Shown: positions 1 to 6,173 of the stretch, piece after piece | How positions within the stretch are numbered: position 1 is the first letter of the stretch | Layout: every line of letters starts with the position of its first letter | Source of the DNA: Leptotrichiaceae bacterium | GTDB lineage: Bacteria; Fusobacteriota; Fusobacteriia; Fusobacteriales; Leptotrichiaceae | Length of the DNA stretch: 6,435 bases | Reading direction: 5' to 3' | NCBI GenBank assembly: GCA_030532815.1 | Contig: JAUNKI010000051.1 | Coordinates: 5,553-11,987, forward strand | Made by a program: the position numbers and the translations under genes | The notes under the pieces: generated by a model | What the model was told of the DNA's origin: nothing | The model's database searches: none | What the model saw: only the letters and a program-made list of their open reading frames with translations

Positions 1-1037
1 TTCAGTTATTAGTCCTTTTACTTTCAAGCTCATTAAAACTGCCAGTATACGGTTCAGATGAATTTTATTTTTGACTTTTTCCGTCAGTTCCTCCAATCCT
101 GTTTCTTCATGAAGATATCCGAACAGTAATCTTTCTTCTTCACTTAACTTTGAAATTTTACTTTTTTCCTTATTTATATCCCACAAAAATTCCTGTGCCA
201 CATCTTCAGCACAAGTTATAAGTTTTGCCTTATTTTCTTTTATAAGATTATTACATCCTTCAAATGAAGGATAGTTTATAAATCCCGGTATTGCAAATAT
301 TTCTCTGTCTATGGAAAATCCCAGTTCCGCCGTTATAAGCGAACCCCCTGATTTAAAACTTTCGACTATTATTATTCCGTCTGAAAGCCCTGCTATTATT
401 CGGTTCCTTTTAGGAAAATTCCATTTCAGAGGTTCCGTCCCCAACGGATATTCACTTATCAGCACTCCGTTATCACTTATTTTTTCCCACAATCTTCTAT
501 TTTCATAAGGATAGACTATATCAAGACCGCTTCCGACAACAGCTGCCGCATTTCCGTCATTTTCAACTGCAACTGTAAGTGCTATCGTATCTATTCCTTC
601 AGCAAGGCCGCTGATTAAATTTATATTATAGCGTAAAAGTTCTTTTACTATTCTTTCACATGAACTTTTTCCGAATTTTGTCGCTCTTCTTGTCCCCACT
701 ACCGCTATATTTTTCCTTAATTCAGCATTCGGACTCATAATTTCATTTAACGGTTTTCCTTTTACATATAAAAACAGAGGATAATCAACGATTTTTTTTA
801 ATTTTACGGGGTATTCTCCGTCATTCGCACTAATTATCCTGATTCTGTTTTTATAATATAAATCCGTTTTTTTACTTATATCAATATTTTTTGTTTCTTC
901 AAGTATTTTTTCAGTTCGGAATTAAAAAGTTTAAAATTTTCATCATAAAACAGTTCATCATAAGTTTTATAATATTTCATCAACTTTCTTATATACCCGT
1001 CCTTCATACCCGCTTCTTTCAGTTTCAGCCACCCCAT
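1..1037 (-). pseudogene. dprA: DNA-processing protein DprA, frameshifted and cut by the window edge
   Basis: DprA (DprA/Smf family) binds incoming single-stranded DNA in the cytoplasm and loads RecA during transformation; many non-competent bacteria also keep it. The start ATG at 1037 follows a GGGGGA ribosome site and an in-frame stop. The first frame encodes 53 residues (MGWLKLKEAGMKDGYIRKLM...) and stops at 876-878. From about 911 downwards the family continues in the -1 frame without interruption to position 1. It shows VVGTRRATKFGKS, SGLAEGID, GSGLDIVYPYEN, SEYPLGTEPLKWNFPKRNRI, SGGSLITAELG and IPGF, which are the Rossmann-fold motifs, followed by a C-terminal winged-helix-like stretch (LSEEERLLFGYL...LMSLKVKGLITE). 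Adding one base to the A6 tract at 906-911 joins both parts smoothly (NSELKK|ILEETKNID). The downstream frame has no ATG, GTG or TTG before the Rossmann domain, so it is not a separate gene. Only a few C-terminal residues should be missing outside the window. It is probably co-transcribed with the TPR gene 29 bp upstream. Identity is firm; whether it is functional is open. Confidence 0.9.
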
Positions 1038-1066
1038 AAATTAATCCCCCAATTAATTTTTTATCT

Positions 1067-1882
1067 TTACTGTTTATTATTTGCTATTACTTCATTCAGT
1101 ACGGCAATCTGTCTTGTCACTTCCCTGTCGGGATTTGATGCCGCATAGGATCTCAGATATTCCAGAGCTTTGGAAAACTCCCCTTTTCCCTTATAAGCTA
1201 TACCTATCCCCAGTCTTGCCTGTGCTTGTCCCGGAGATACGGCAAGTATTCTGTTATAGTAGTTTATTGACTGGTCATAGTTTCCCATCAGTCTCGAACT
1301 TATGGCGACTACATAAAGATTTCTCAAATCTCCCGATGTATCTTTTTTGGCAAGGTTTGCAGCTCTTTCAAAAAGTCCGTCTTTAAAATACAGCTGACAC
1401 AGCTGAAATATCGTCGAAGCATTCTTTTTGGCAAGTGCCGCTTTTTCATAATTATTGTATGTTCCGAATTTCGACCCGTCAGATACGTCATCTGTCTGAG
1501 TTATAGGAACCGTTCCCGTATCCGCTGTAGGAGGAACGGTAGTTGCAGTATCTCCGCTCTGAATCGCTTCAGATATTATTTTGTCGATTTCCGCTTGGGC
1601 ATTATTCGGTTTTTCATTAGACTGAGCTGTATTCTGCTGTTGTTTCTGAGCATTTTTTTTATTTGATATTTCATTCAGAAGATTCTGTACTGATGCTTTT
1701 TCCTGAGGAGTTATGTTCGGGTCATTCAGCAATCTTCTTGCAGCCTGTTCCGCCCTATCATATTTCCCTTGCTGGATAAGAGTATCTATTGTCTGAATCT
1801 TCCCCAGCAGATCCCCTTTCACCGTCATGGCAACCGTAAATACGAGTATCAGACTTAATGCTATTTTTTTTATTTTTTTCAT
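1067..1882 (-). CDS. Exported TPR-repeat protein of unknown role
   Basis: This is a 271-residue protein with tetratricopeptide repeats and no recognisable enzyme domain. I start it at the ATG at 1882 because GGAGG sits five bases ahead. The in-frame ATG at 1897 would place that GGAGG inside the coding sequence. Residues 1-23 (MKKIKKIALSLILVFTVAMT, then VKG) form a basic n-region plus hydrophobic core, a likely Sec signal peptide cut after VKG. There is no lipobox cysteine, so it is probably periplasmic. Residues about 24-72 look like a helical TPR-like hairpin pair. Residues 74-140 are a low-complexity Q/N/T/P linker. Three TPR-like units follow at about 154-180, 184-217 (LYVVAISSRLMGNYDQSINY) and 219-252 (ARLGIGIAYKGKGEFSKALE). 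The general architecture suits a scaffold or protein-protein adaptor in the envelope. It lies between asnS (82 bp upstream) and dprA (29 bp downstream) on the same strand. The function is not known. Confidence 0.88.
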   Translation of the reverse strand: MKKIKKIALSLILVFTVAMTVKGDLLGKIQTIDTLIQQGKYDRAEQAARRLLNDPNITPQEKASVQNLLNEISNKKNAQKQQQNTAQSNEKPNNAQAEIDKIISEAIQSGDTATTVPPTADTGTVPITQTDDVSDGSKFGTYNNYEKAALAKKNASTIFQLCQLYFKDGLFERAANLAKKDTSGDLRNLYVVAISSRLMGNYDQSINYYNRILAVSPGQAQARLGIGIAYKGKGEFSKALEYLRSYAASNPDREVTRQIAVLNEVIANNKQ

Positions 1883-1929
1883 ATTTTCCTCCAACATAAC
1901 ATCTCATTGATATTCTTATATTTTAAATT

Positions 1930-1957
1930 ATTATACTTAGAATTTTATTAAATTAAA
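1930..1957 (-). promoter_or_regulatory. Possible weak internal promoter for the TPR gene and dprA
   Basis: The gap between asnS and the TPR gene contains TATAAT on the minus strand (1935-1930), with TTTAAT 16 bp upstream (1957-1952). The -10 is perfect but the -35 is poor and the surroundings are almost pure A/T, so chance is a real alternative. No hairpin with a T-run separates asnS from the TPR gene, so read-through from asnS is also likely. Confidence 0.3.
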
Positions 1958-1964
1958 TATATAA

Positions 1965-3353
1965 TTAAAATTCAAGATTTTTTGTAGTTCTCGGGAAAGG
2001 TATCACATCTCTTATATTCGTCATACCTGTTATGTACATGAGCATTCTGTCAAATCCCAATCCGAATCCTGAATGAGGCACACTTCCGTATTTTCTCAGG
2101 TCAAGATACCACCAGTAATCTTCTTCCTTCAATCCCATCTGATGTATTTTTTCCAGAAGAATTTCATATTTGTCTTCTCTTTGGCTTCCCCCTACTATTT
2201 CTCCTATTCCGGGAGCCAAAAGATCAACAGCTCTCACTGTTTTTCCGTCTTCATTCAATTTCATGTAAAAGGCTTTTATGTCTTTAGGATAATCCGTTAC
2301 AAATACAGGCTTTTTAAAGTGTTTTTCCGCCAGATATCTTTCATGTTCCGTCTGAAGGTCTATTCCCCATTCCACTTCATACTCAAAATTCTGTCCTGAA
2401 TTTTTCAGTATTTCTATCGCCTCGGTGTAAGTAATTCTGTCAAAGTCCGAATTTACAAGTATATCCAATCTGTCAAACAGCTCTTTGTCTATAAATTTAT
2501 TGAAAAATTCCATTTCTTCCTTTGCATGCTCTCTTACATATTTTACTATATATTTTATCATTTCTTCAATAATATCCATATTTACGTCCAAATCTGCAAA
2601 AGCTATTTCAGGTTCCATCATCCAGAATTCTGCGGCATGTTTGGGAGTATTGGAATTTTCGGCTCTAAAAGTAGGACCGAATGTATATGTATTTTTAAAT
2701 GCAGTACAGAATGTCTCCACATTCAGCTGTCCGCTTACTGTTAAATTTGCTTCTTTCCCGAAAAAATCCTGTTTGAAATTAATATATCCTTTTTCGTTTT
2801 TCGGTACATTTTCCAAATCCAATGTTGTCAGTTTAAACATTTCTCCAGCACCTTCAGCATCACTTCCTGTAATTATAGGTGTCTGAACATAAACAAAATT
2901 TTTCTCCTGAAAAAATTTATGTATTGCATAAGATAAAACGGATCTGACTCTGAACACCGCAAAAAATGTATTTGTTCTCGGTCTCAAATGTGCTATTGTT
3001 CTTAAAAACTCAAAAGTATGCCTTTTATTCTGGAGAGGATAATCCGAATTGGACTTGTCATAAATTTCCACTTTAGTTGCCTTTATTTCATAATCCTGTC
3101 CTTTCCCTTCGGATTTCACCAGTTTTCCGTATACTTTTATCGATGAGGAAATCGTCAGTTTAGACACTTCTTCAAAATTAGGAAGTTTTTCATCTATGAC
3201 AATCTGAATTCCGTTAAAAAACGTACCGTCATTCAGTTCTATAAATCCGAAAGTTTTCTGACTTCTTATTTTTTTTATCCATCCGTTTAATTCTATTTCT
3301 TTATCCACGTATTTTTCAGTATTCGTCTGTAATTCTCTTAATTCTAATAACAT
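1965..3353 (-). CDS. asnS: Asparaginyl-tRNA synthetase
   Basis: AsnRS charges tRNA-Asn with asparagine using ATP; it is a cytoplasmic class IIb enzyme that works as a homodimer. The 462-residue length is normal for bacterial AsnRS. Residues about 17-100 form the N-terminal anticodon-binding OB fold ([20 protein letters not shown]). Motif 1 falls around 150-160 (FVYVQTPI), SGQLNVET is at 207-214, motif 2 is at 229-249 ([20 protein letters not shown], then E), and motif 3 is at 429-436 (GFGLGFDR). AENSNT in motif 2 favours asparaginyl over aspartyl synthetase, which usually has FRDED there. The ATG at 3353 is the only sensible start, because an in-frame TAA lies three codons upstream. The matching ribosome site is unusually far away, beyond a hairpin (see 3363-3387). 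It is the first gene of a minus-strand cluster with the TPR gene and dprA. Confidence 0.98.
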   Translation of the reverse strand: MLLELRELQTNTEKYVDKEIELNGWIKKIRSQKTFGFIELNDGTFFNGIQIVIDEKLPNFEEVSKLTISSSIKVYGKLVKSEGKGQDYEIKATKVEIYDKSNSDYPLQNKRHTFEFLRTIAHLRPRTNTFFAVFRVRSVLSYAIHKFFQEKNFVYVQTPIITGSDAEGAGEMFKLTTLDLENVPKNEKGYINFKQDFFGKEANLTVSGQLNVETFCTAFKNTYTFGPTFRAENSNTPKHAAEFWMMEPEIAFADLDVNMDIIEEMIKYIVKYVREHAKEEMEFFNKFIDKELFDRLDILVNSDFDRITYTEAIEILKNSGQNFEYEVEWGIDLQTEHERYLAEKHFKKPVFVTDYPKDIKAFYMKLNEDGKTVRAVDLLAPGIGEIVGGSQREDKYEILLEKIHQMGLKEEDYWWYLDLRKYGSVPHSGFGLGFDRMLMYITGMTNIRDVIPFPRTTKNLEF

Positions 3354-3362
3354 TTTTTCTTA

Positions 3363-3387
3363 GTGCGGCAAACCGCACAACTCCTTT
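3363..3387 (-). promoter_or_regulatory. asnS ribosome site with hairpin between it and the start codon
   Basis: On the minus strand a strong AAAGGAG (3387-3381) is 27 bases from the asnS ATG, too far for normal initiation. Between them is a perfect 6-bp GC-rich stem, GTGCGG/CCGCAC (3378-3373 with 3368-3363), with a TTTG loop. If the 16-base hairpin is folded out, the effective spacing becomes 11 bases. The arrangement suggests either structure-assisted initiation or control of asnS translation. The stem is striking because its surroundings are nearly all A/T. Confidence 0.6.
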
Positions 3388-3420
3388 CTTCTGTTTTCCG
3401 TTGTTTATTATTTTCAGTCA

Positions 3421-3449
3421 ATTATATCATATTATCAGACTAATTTTAA
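3421..3449 (-). promoter_or_regulatory. Promoter of the asnS cluster
   Basis: Minus-strand TTAAAA (3449-3444) is followed after exactly 17 bp by a perfect TATAAT (3426-3421). It is preceded by TG one base upstream of the -10, which makes an extended -10 element (TGATATAAT). Transcription would start near 3414, leaving a leader of about 60 bases that contains the ribosome-site hairpin. I see no T-box features (no specifier stem or conserved T-box sequence) in this short leader. Confidence 0.65.
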
Positions 3450-4028
3450 CCCTGAAATATGTATTTTTTTCAATTCCGATTATTTTATTTTTTATAAATC
3501 AGGTTATAATAATAACGGAACTATTTCGTAAAAAAAAACTTTAAATCATAAGTTTTATATAATTATGTATTTCCGTAAAAATAATAAAATAGCGGTTCAT
3601 AACTTTTAAAAATATATTTTTTACAGTTAAAAGGTAATTTTTTATTTACTGTACAGCTCAGAAAATTACAAGATATATTAAATTATACAGCAATTTTACA
3701 TTTATCATTTATAATATACTGTCTCAATGAAGATATATCTGAAAAATGATATAAAATGATATAGTATAAAAAATGCAGCCAAAAATATATTCAAATATAT
3801 AAACTATAATATTATTAAAATAAATATTGTAAATTTAGATTTTTTCAATTTACAGTAAATTATAAATGTTTTTGAATTTCGGACATATTCTAAATTATTC
3901 TTGGCTGTAATTAAAAGTGATATTACTATTAATTTTGGATTTTGGAACTTTTTCGGAAAAAATATATTACTTAAAAAATTTTGAAAATTATTTTCAACTT
4001 ATAAAATATTTTTATTGATTTTACATTT
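3450..4028. other. Long AT-rich stretch without a convincing gene
   Basis: About 580 bases between the divergent asnS and NUDIX promoter regions. No frame resembles a gene. I see a nine-base A run (3530-3538). I also see a weak AT hairpin next to it, AAAACTT/AAGTTTT, followed by T's on the minus strand. The inverted pair ACGGAA (3514-3519) and TTCCGT (3571-3576) is here, as is the palindrome AGATATATCT (3731-3740). There is a perfect 10-bp tandem duplication, AAAATGATAT twice (3743-3762). The motif TACAGTAAA or its complement occurs near 3645 and 3852. The NUDIX promoter must lie towards the right end, but no -35/-10 pair stands out. TTGAAA at 3981 and TATAAA at 4000 are too close together. 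Confidence 0.6.
3743..3762. repeat. Perfect 10-bp tandem duplication
   Basis: AAAATGATAT occurs twice head to tail. It lies in non-coding DNA close to the palindrome AGATATATCT. With only two units and strong A/T bias, it may be simple replication slippage, not a functional site. Confidence 0.6.
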
Positions 4029-4041
4029 AGGAGGTTCTTTA

Positions 4042-4590
4042 ATGTTCAGTTTAAATTCAAGAACTAAATTATTAAAAAATAAATGGTATCAAGTATTTTT
4101 CGATAAAATAACAAACAATACCACAAAAACCGATTACGACTTTTTTACAATAGATTTTCTAAATGATTTTGTAGGAACTGTTGTGGAAAATAAAAATAAT
4201 GAACTGCTGTTTGTAAATTCCTACAGATATACAACTGACAGTCTGAGCCTTGAAATTCCTGCCGGAAGTCTGGAAAAGAAGGAAAATATAAAAGAAGGGG
4301 GAATAAGGGAATGTTTTGAAGAAACAGGTTATAAAGCTTCTTTTAGTGATGATATTTTTACTTTTTATCCGAGTAACGGTGTCAGTACCCAGACTTTTCA
4401 TGTTATATTCGGCAAAGTCGAAAATAAAGCCGAACAGAGTGCTTTCGACAAAACTGAAACTGCTGAAGTAATATGGATAAAAAAAGATGAAGTAATTAAA
4501 AAAATAATAAATAATGAAATTACCGACGGATTTACTCTTGTTTCCCTGTTTATTTATTTTCTTAAAACAGGAGAAATTAATTTTTTATAA
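4042..4590 (+). CDS. NUDIX hydrolase, ADP-ribose pyrophosphatase-like
   Basis: NUDIX enzymes hydrolyse a nucleoside diphosphate linked to another group with Mg2+ or Mn2+; the ADP-ribose branch splits ADP-ribose into AMP and ribose 5-phosphate. The protein has 182 residues, typical of that branch. The ATG at 4042 is chosen because AGGAGG (4029-4034) lies seven bases ahead; an in-frame TTG at 4015 lies upstream of that site and is unlikely. The NUDIX box is complete: G-x5-E-x7-REC-F-EE-T-G-Y at about residues 75-97, carrying the metal-binding RE..EE. It is preceded by SLEIPAGSLE, the usual lead-in for ADP-ribose-type members. Substrate cannot be fixed from sequence alone. It stands alone on the plus strand, with divergent asnS on one side and a convergent ribosomal operon on the other. 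Its stop codon lies within a terminator-like hairpin. Confidence 0.9.
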   Translation: MFSLNSRTKLLKNKWYQVFFDKITNNTTKTDYDFFTIDFLNDFVGTVVENKNNELLFVNSYRYTTDSLSLEIPAGSLEKKENIKEGGIRECFEETGYKASFSDDIFTFYPSNGVSTQTFHVIFGKVENKAEQSAFDKTETAEVIWIKKDEVIKKIINNEITDGFTLVSLFIYFLKTGEINFL

Positions 4591-4604
4591 TTCTTCCGTT
4601 TTTT
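4570..4604 (+). terminator. Likely intrinsic terminator of the NUDIX gene
   Basis: GGAGAAATTA (4570-4579) pairs with TAATTCTTCC (4588-4597) as a 10-bp stem with one G-U pair and one A/C mismatch, around an eight-base loop. G and then six T's (4599-4604) follow. The gene's TAA (4588-4590) lies in the right arm, so termination overlaps the end of the coding sequence. Confidence 0.6.
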
Positions 4605-4640
4605 ATAAAATCGATAAAAGTAACATTTTGAAGTTTTTAA

Positions 4641-4823
4641 ATGTATATTTCAAATTTGACTGAAAACCCAAGACTTTATCGGAGACGAATCGAAATCAAT
4701 AAATATACGGCATTTAACCTTTTAAACTTAAATTATGTTCAATTTACCGATAATTCCATAGTATCTCCGGCTTATAAAATTTTGGAAAGGACTCAGAAAT
4801 ATCCGAATAAATCAATTTTATAA
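4641..4823 (+). CDS. Doubtful 60-residue hypothetical frame
   Basis: The frame opens with ATG after only a weak GAAG and ends in TAA. The product is basic, with the run LYRRRIEINKYTAFNLL, and has no signal peptide, membrane segment or recognisable motif. It follows the NUDIX terminator, so it would need its own promoter, and none is evident. Its codons are mixed enough to leave open a small or degraded gene, but chance is the leading explanation. Confidence 0.15.
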   Translation: MYISNLTENPRLYRRRIEINKYTAFNLLNLNYVQFTDNSIVSPAYKILERTQKYPNKSIL

Positions 4824-4927
4824 TGTTTCTGACTTATTATATTTTCAGATTAAAAAAGAGATTTTACAAGTCGGAAATAATTTTACAATTATAATTACTG
4901 TATATTTTTAAAAATTGAAAAATGCCG

Positions 4928-4974
4928 TTTTACTGATTTCATAAAAATAGTAAAATATATGAAATTTACTATTT
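4928..4974. repeat. Three alternating copies of a TTTACT-ATTT motif with nested inverted repeats
   Basis: TTTACTGATTT (4929-4939) reads plus, TTTACTATTT reads minus (4954-4945), and TTTACTATTT reads plus again (4965-4974). The second and third form a perfect 10-bp inverted repeat around ten bases. TTTTACT (4928-4934) also pairs with AGTAAAA (4949-4955), and TTTCATA (4937-4943) with TATGAAA (4958-4964). The pairings compete, so as RNA they would be alternative folds; as DNA they look like closely packed operator half-sites. No gene starts nearby, so the role is unknown. Confidence 0.5.
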
Positions 4975-5060
4975 AATATATTTTTCTCCTTATGAATATT
5001 CTCTGTAAAATAAAATCATATAAACTTCTTTAATTTATAAAACGGATTTTAATGCAAATG

Positions 5061-5095
5061 AAAAAGACAATATCTAAAAATAGAATATTGTCTTT
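5061..5095 (-). terminator. Terminator of the rplU-prp-rpmA operon
   Basis: AAAGACAATAT (5063-5073) and ATATTGTCTTT (5085-5095) form a perfect 11-bp stem. Beyond one bulged A, CTA and TAG add three more pairs around an AAAA loop. On the minus strand the stem runs into TTTTTCATTT, and it begins nine bases after the rpmA stop. On the plus strand it is followed by TTTATTTATTATT, so it may also stop transcription arriving from the left. Confidence 0.8.
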
Positions 5096-5103
5096 ATTTA
5101 TTA

Positions 5104-5397
5104 TTATGCTTCCGATTTTTCAGCATAAATACTTACTCTTTTTTTACCTTTTCCGAAATTTTCAAATTTTACATATCCGTCAGTTAAGGCGAATAATGTA
5201 TAATCTTTACCTAATCCCATATTTGTTCCCGCATGGAATTTAGTTCCTCTCTGTCTGACAATTATATTTCCGGCTTTTACCAATTCACCGTCATATTTTT
5301 TAACTCCCAGATATTTAGGATTGGAGTCTCTTCCGTTTCTTGTAGATCCTTGTCCTTTTTTTGAGGCAAATAACTGTAAGTTTAATTTTAATATCAT
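5104..5397 (-). CDS. rpmA: 50S ribosomal protein L27 with cleavable N-terminal leader
   Basis: L27 is a large-subunit protein whose N-terminal tail reaches the peptidyl-transferase centre. The 97-residue precursor has [11 protein letters not shown] (1-11) ahead of [20 protein letters not shown], the standard L27 start. In Firmicutes and Fusobacteria such a leader is removed by the protease Prp after a motif such as LQFFA; here the motif is LQLFA, so the predicted mature protein starts at Ser12. The rest ([20 protein letters not shown]) is typical L27. The start is supported by GGGAGG seven bases upstream, within the last codons of prp, and only two bases separate the prp stop from this ATG. 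Translation of the two is therefore likely coupled. The operon terminator follows directly. Confidence 0.97.
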   Translation of the reverse strand: MILKLNLQLFASKKGQGSTRNGRDSNPKYLGVKKYDGELVKAGNIIVRQRGTKFHAGTNMGLGKDYTLFALTDGYVKFENFGKGKKRVSIYAEKSEA

Positions 5398-5399
5398 TT

Positions 5400-5735
5400 T
5401 TATACCTCCCTGATTTCTAAATTTACATATTTTCCGTATGTTTTGCCGATTTCCTTTAAATATGAAAGCATTGACTGTGTCAATATATCGGCTTTTTTAT
5501 ATTCCTCGTCATTCAATCCTGATTTTTCCAAATCACAGATAACATAACCTTCTTTCTCAGTATATTTCAGGTTTTGCAATTTCAGTATTTCCAATAAGCC
5601 ATTTAATGTCATCTGTACTACTGACGAAACTGCCGAACATATTATATCTTCACCGTGCTCTTTAAAATCAGCATGCCCGCTGATTTCAAAATATGTAATT
5701 CTTTCATTTTTTTTCTGAATTTCTATTTTTATCAT
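5400..5735 (-). CDS. prp: Ribosomal-processing cysteine protease Prp
   Basis: Prp (YsxB family) removes the N-terminal leader of L27, a step needed for working ribosomes in bacteria with extended L27. The 111-residue protein fits the family. The catalytic pair is visible as His21 in FEISGHADF and Cys33 in [20 protein letters not shown]. The start ATG at 5735 has only a weak GGGAAAG about 11 bases upstream, which suggests low output, or coupling to rplU whose stop lies 27 bases before. The order L21-Prp-L27 is the conserved arrangement in Firmicutes and Fusobacteria, and the substrate (LQLFA-SKKG of L27) is encoded immediately downstream. Confidence 0.93.
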   Translation of the reverse strand: MIKIEIQKKNERITYFEISGHADFKEHGEDIICSAVSSVVQMTLNGLLEILKLQNLKYTEKEGYVICDLEKSGLNDEEYKKADILTQSMLSYLKEIGKTYGKYVNLEIREV

Positions 5736-5762
5736 CGAAATATGAACTTTCCCGTTAATTTA

Positions 5763-6071
5763 TTAAACATTTATTGACTTAACTTCAATAGTTGTATATT
5801 GCTGTCTGTGACCTTTTTTTCTGTAATAAGTCTTTTTGTTATATTTAAAGTTGATTTTTTTCTCACCTTTTCCGTGCTCTTTAACCGTAGCTACAACAGA
5901 AGCCGTATTTACTAACGGAGTTCCTACTGTTACATTATCTCCTTCTCCTACTAACAAAACTTCTTTAATTTCTACATCTGAATCTACTTCAGCGGCTAAT
6001 TTTTCAACTTTTAATACAGATCCGACTTCAACTTTATATTGTTTTCCGCCTGTTTTAATTACTGCAAACAT
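5763..6071 (-). CDS. rplU: 50S ribosomal protein L21
   Basis: L21 binds 23S rRNA in the large ribosomal subunit. The 102-residue protein opens with the family's [17 protein letters not shown] and ends with the signature [20 protein letters not shown]. The start is the ATG at 6071 because GGAGG lies eight bases upstream; a TTG at 6086 just ahead of that site is not a start. It is the first gene of the L21-Prp-L27 operon, read from the promoter at 6145-6173 through a leader of about 67 bases that contains a hairpin. Confidence 0.97.
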   Translation of the reverse strand: MFAVIKTGGKQYKVEVGSVLKVEKLAAEVDSDVEIKEVLLVGEGDNVTVGTPLVNTASVVATVKEHGKGEKKINFKYNKKTYYRKKGHRQQYTTIEVKSINV

Positions 6072-6100
6072 TCTGTACACCTCCAAAATATCAAAATCGC

Positions 6101-6129
6101 TAGATTATAGGTATTAGCCACCCAATCTA
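6101..6129 (-). promoter_or_regulatory. Hairpin in the rplU leader, candidate autoregulatory element
   Basis: In the transcribed leader, TAGATT (6129-6124) pairs perfectly with AATCTA (6106-6101). Inside, GGGT pairs with ACCT (one G-U), with a GGCTAAT loop and a two-base bulge. It lies between the promoter and the GGAGG. L21 operons of Firmicutes have a protein-binding leader, so a similar role is possible, but I cannot match this to that consensus by eye. Confidence 0.45.
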
Positions 6130-6144
6130 TGCGTATACTGTGAT

Positions 6145-6173
6145 AATATATCATATCTTTATCTTTTTGTCAA
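6145..6173 (-). promoter_or_regulatory. Promoter of the rplU-prp-rpmA operon
   Basis: A perfect minus-strand TTGACA (6173-6168) is followed after 17 bp by TATATT (6150-6145, five of six). This is the strongest sigma-70-type promoter in the window, as expected for ribosomal protein genes. Transcription would start near 6138. The -35 element overlaps the last codons of the upstream open frame ending at 6159. Confidence 0.8.

Larger units (their letters stand above)
4605..5060. other. AT-rich stretch with one doubtful short frame and nested inverted repeats
   Basis: About 455 bases between the NUDIX terminator and the terminator of the rpmA operon, where the flanking genes converge. A 60-codon plus frame (4641-4823, MYISNLTENPRLYRRRIEIN...) has no good ribosome site and matches no family I know. 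A minus frame over the same bases is short and broken by stops. Slightly higher GC at about 4660-4815 than in the rest of the stretch could mark a decayed gene. The right part holds inverted repeats, described separately at 4928-4974. Confidence 0.5.

Noticed and set aside
2073..2886. Long plus-strand frames opposite asnS as genes
   Set aside because: They are antisense to a fully conserved synthetase, lack ribosome sites and encode hydrophobic, low-complexity products.
3354..3420. T-box riboswitch controlling asnS
   Set aside because: The leader of about 60 bases is too short and has no T-box consensus, specifier stem or terminator/antiterminator pair.
3505..3510. Plus-strand TATAAT as a promoter
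   Set aside because: It lacks a recognisable -35 and no gene follows for over 500 bases; in such A/T-rich DNA the hexamer is expected by chance.
3530..3563. AAAACTT/AAGTTTT hairpin followed by T's on the minus strand as a terminator
   Set aside because: The stem is almost all A-T and no minus-strand gene lies upstream to terminate.
3514..3576. Inverted pair ACGGAA / TTCCGT as an operator or element end
   Set aside because: Only six bases match across 51 bases and flanking sequence does not extend the match.
6104..6109. Minus-strand TATAAT close to rplU as its -10 element
   Set aside because: No -35 lies at the right distance, the bases fall inside the leader hairpin, and a much better promoter (TTGACA, 17 bp, TATATT) is just upstream.
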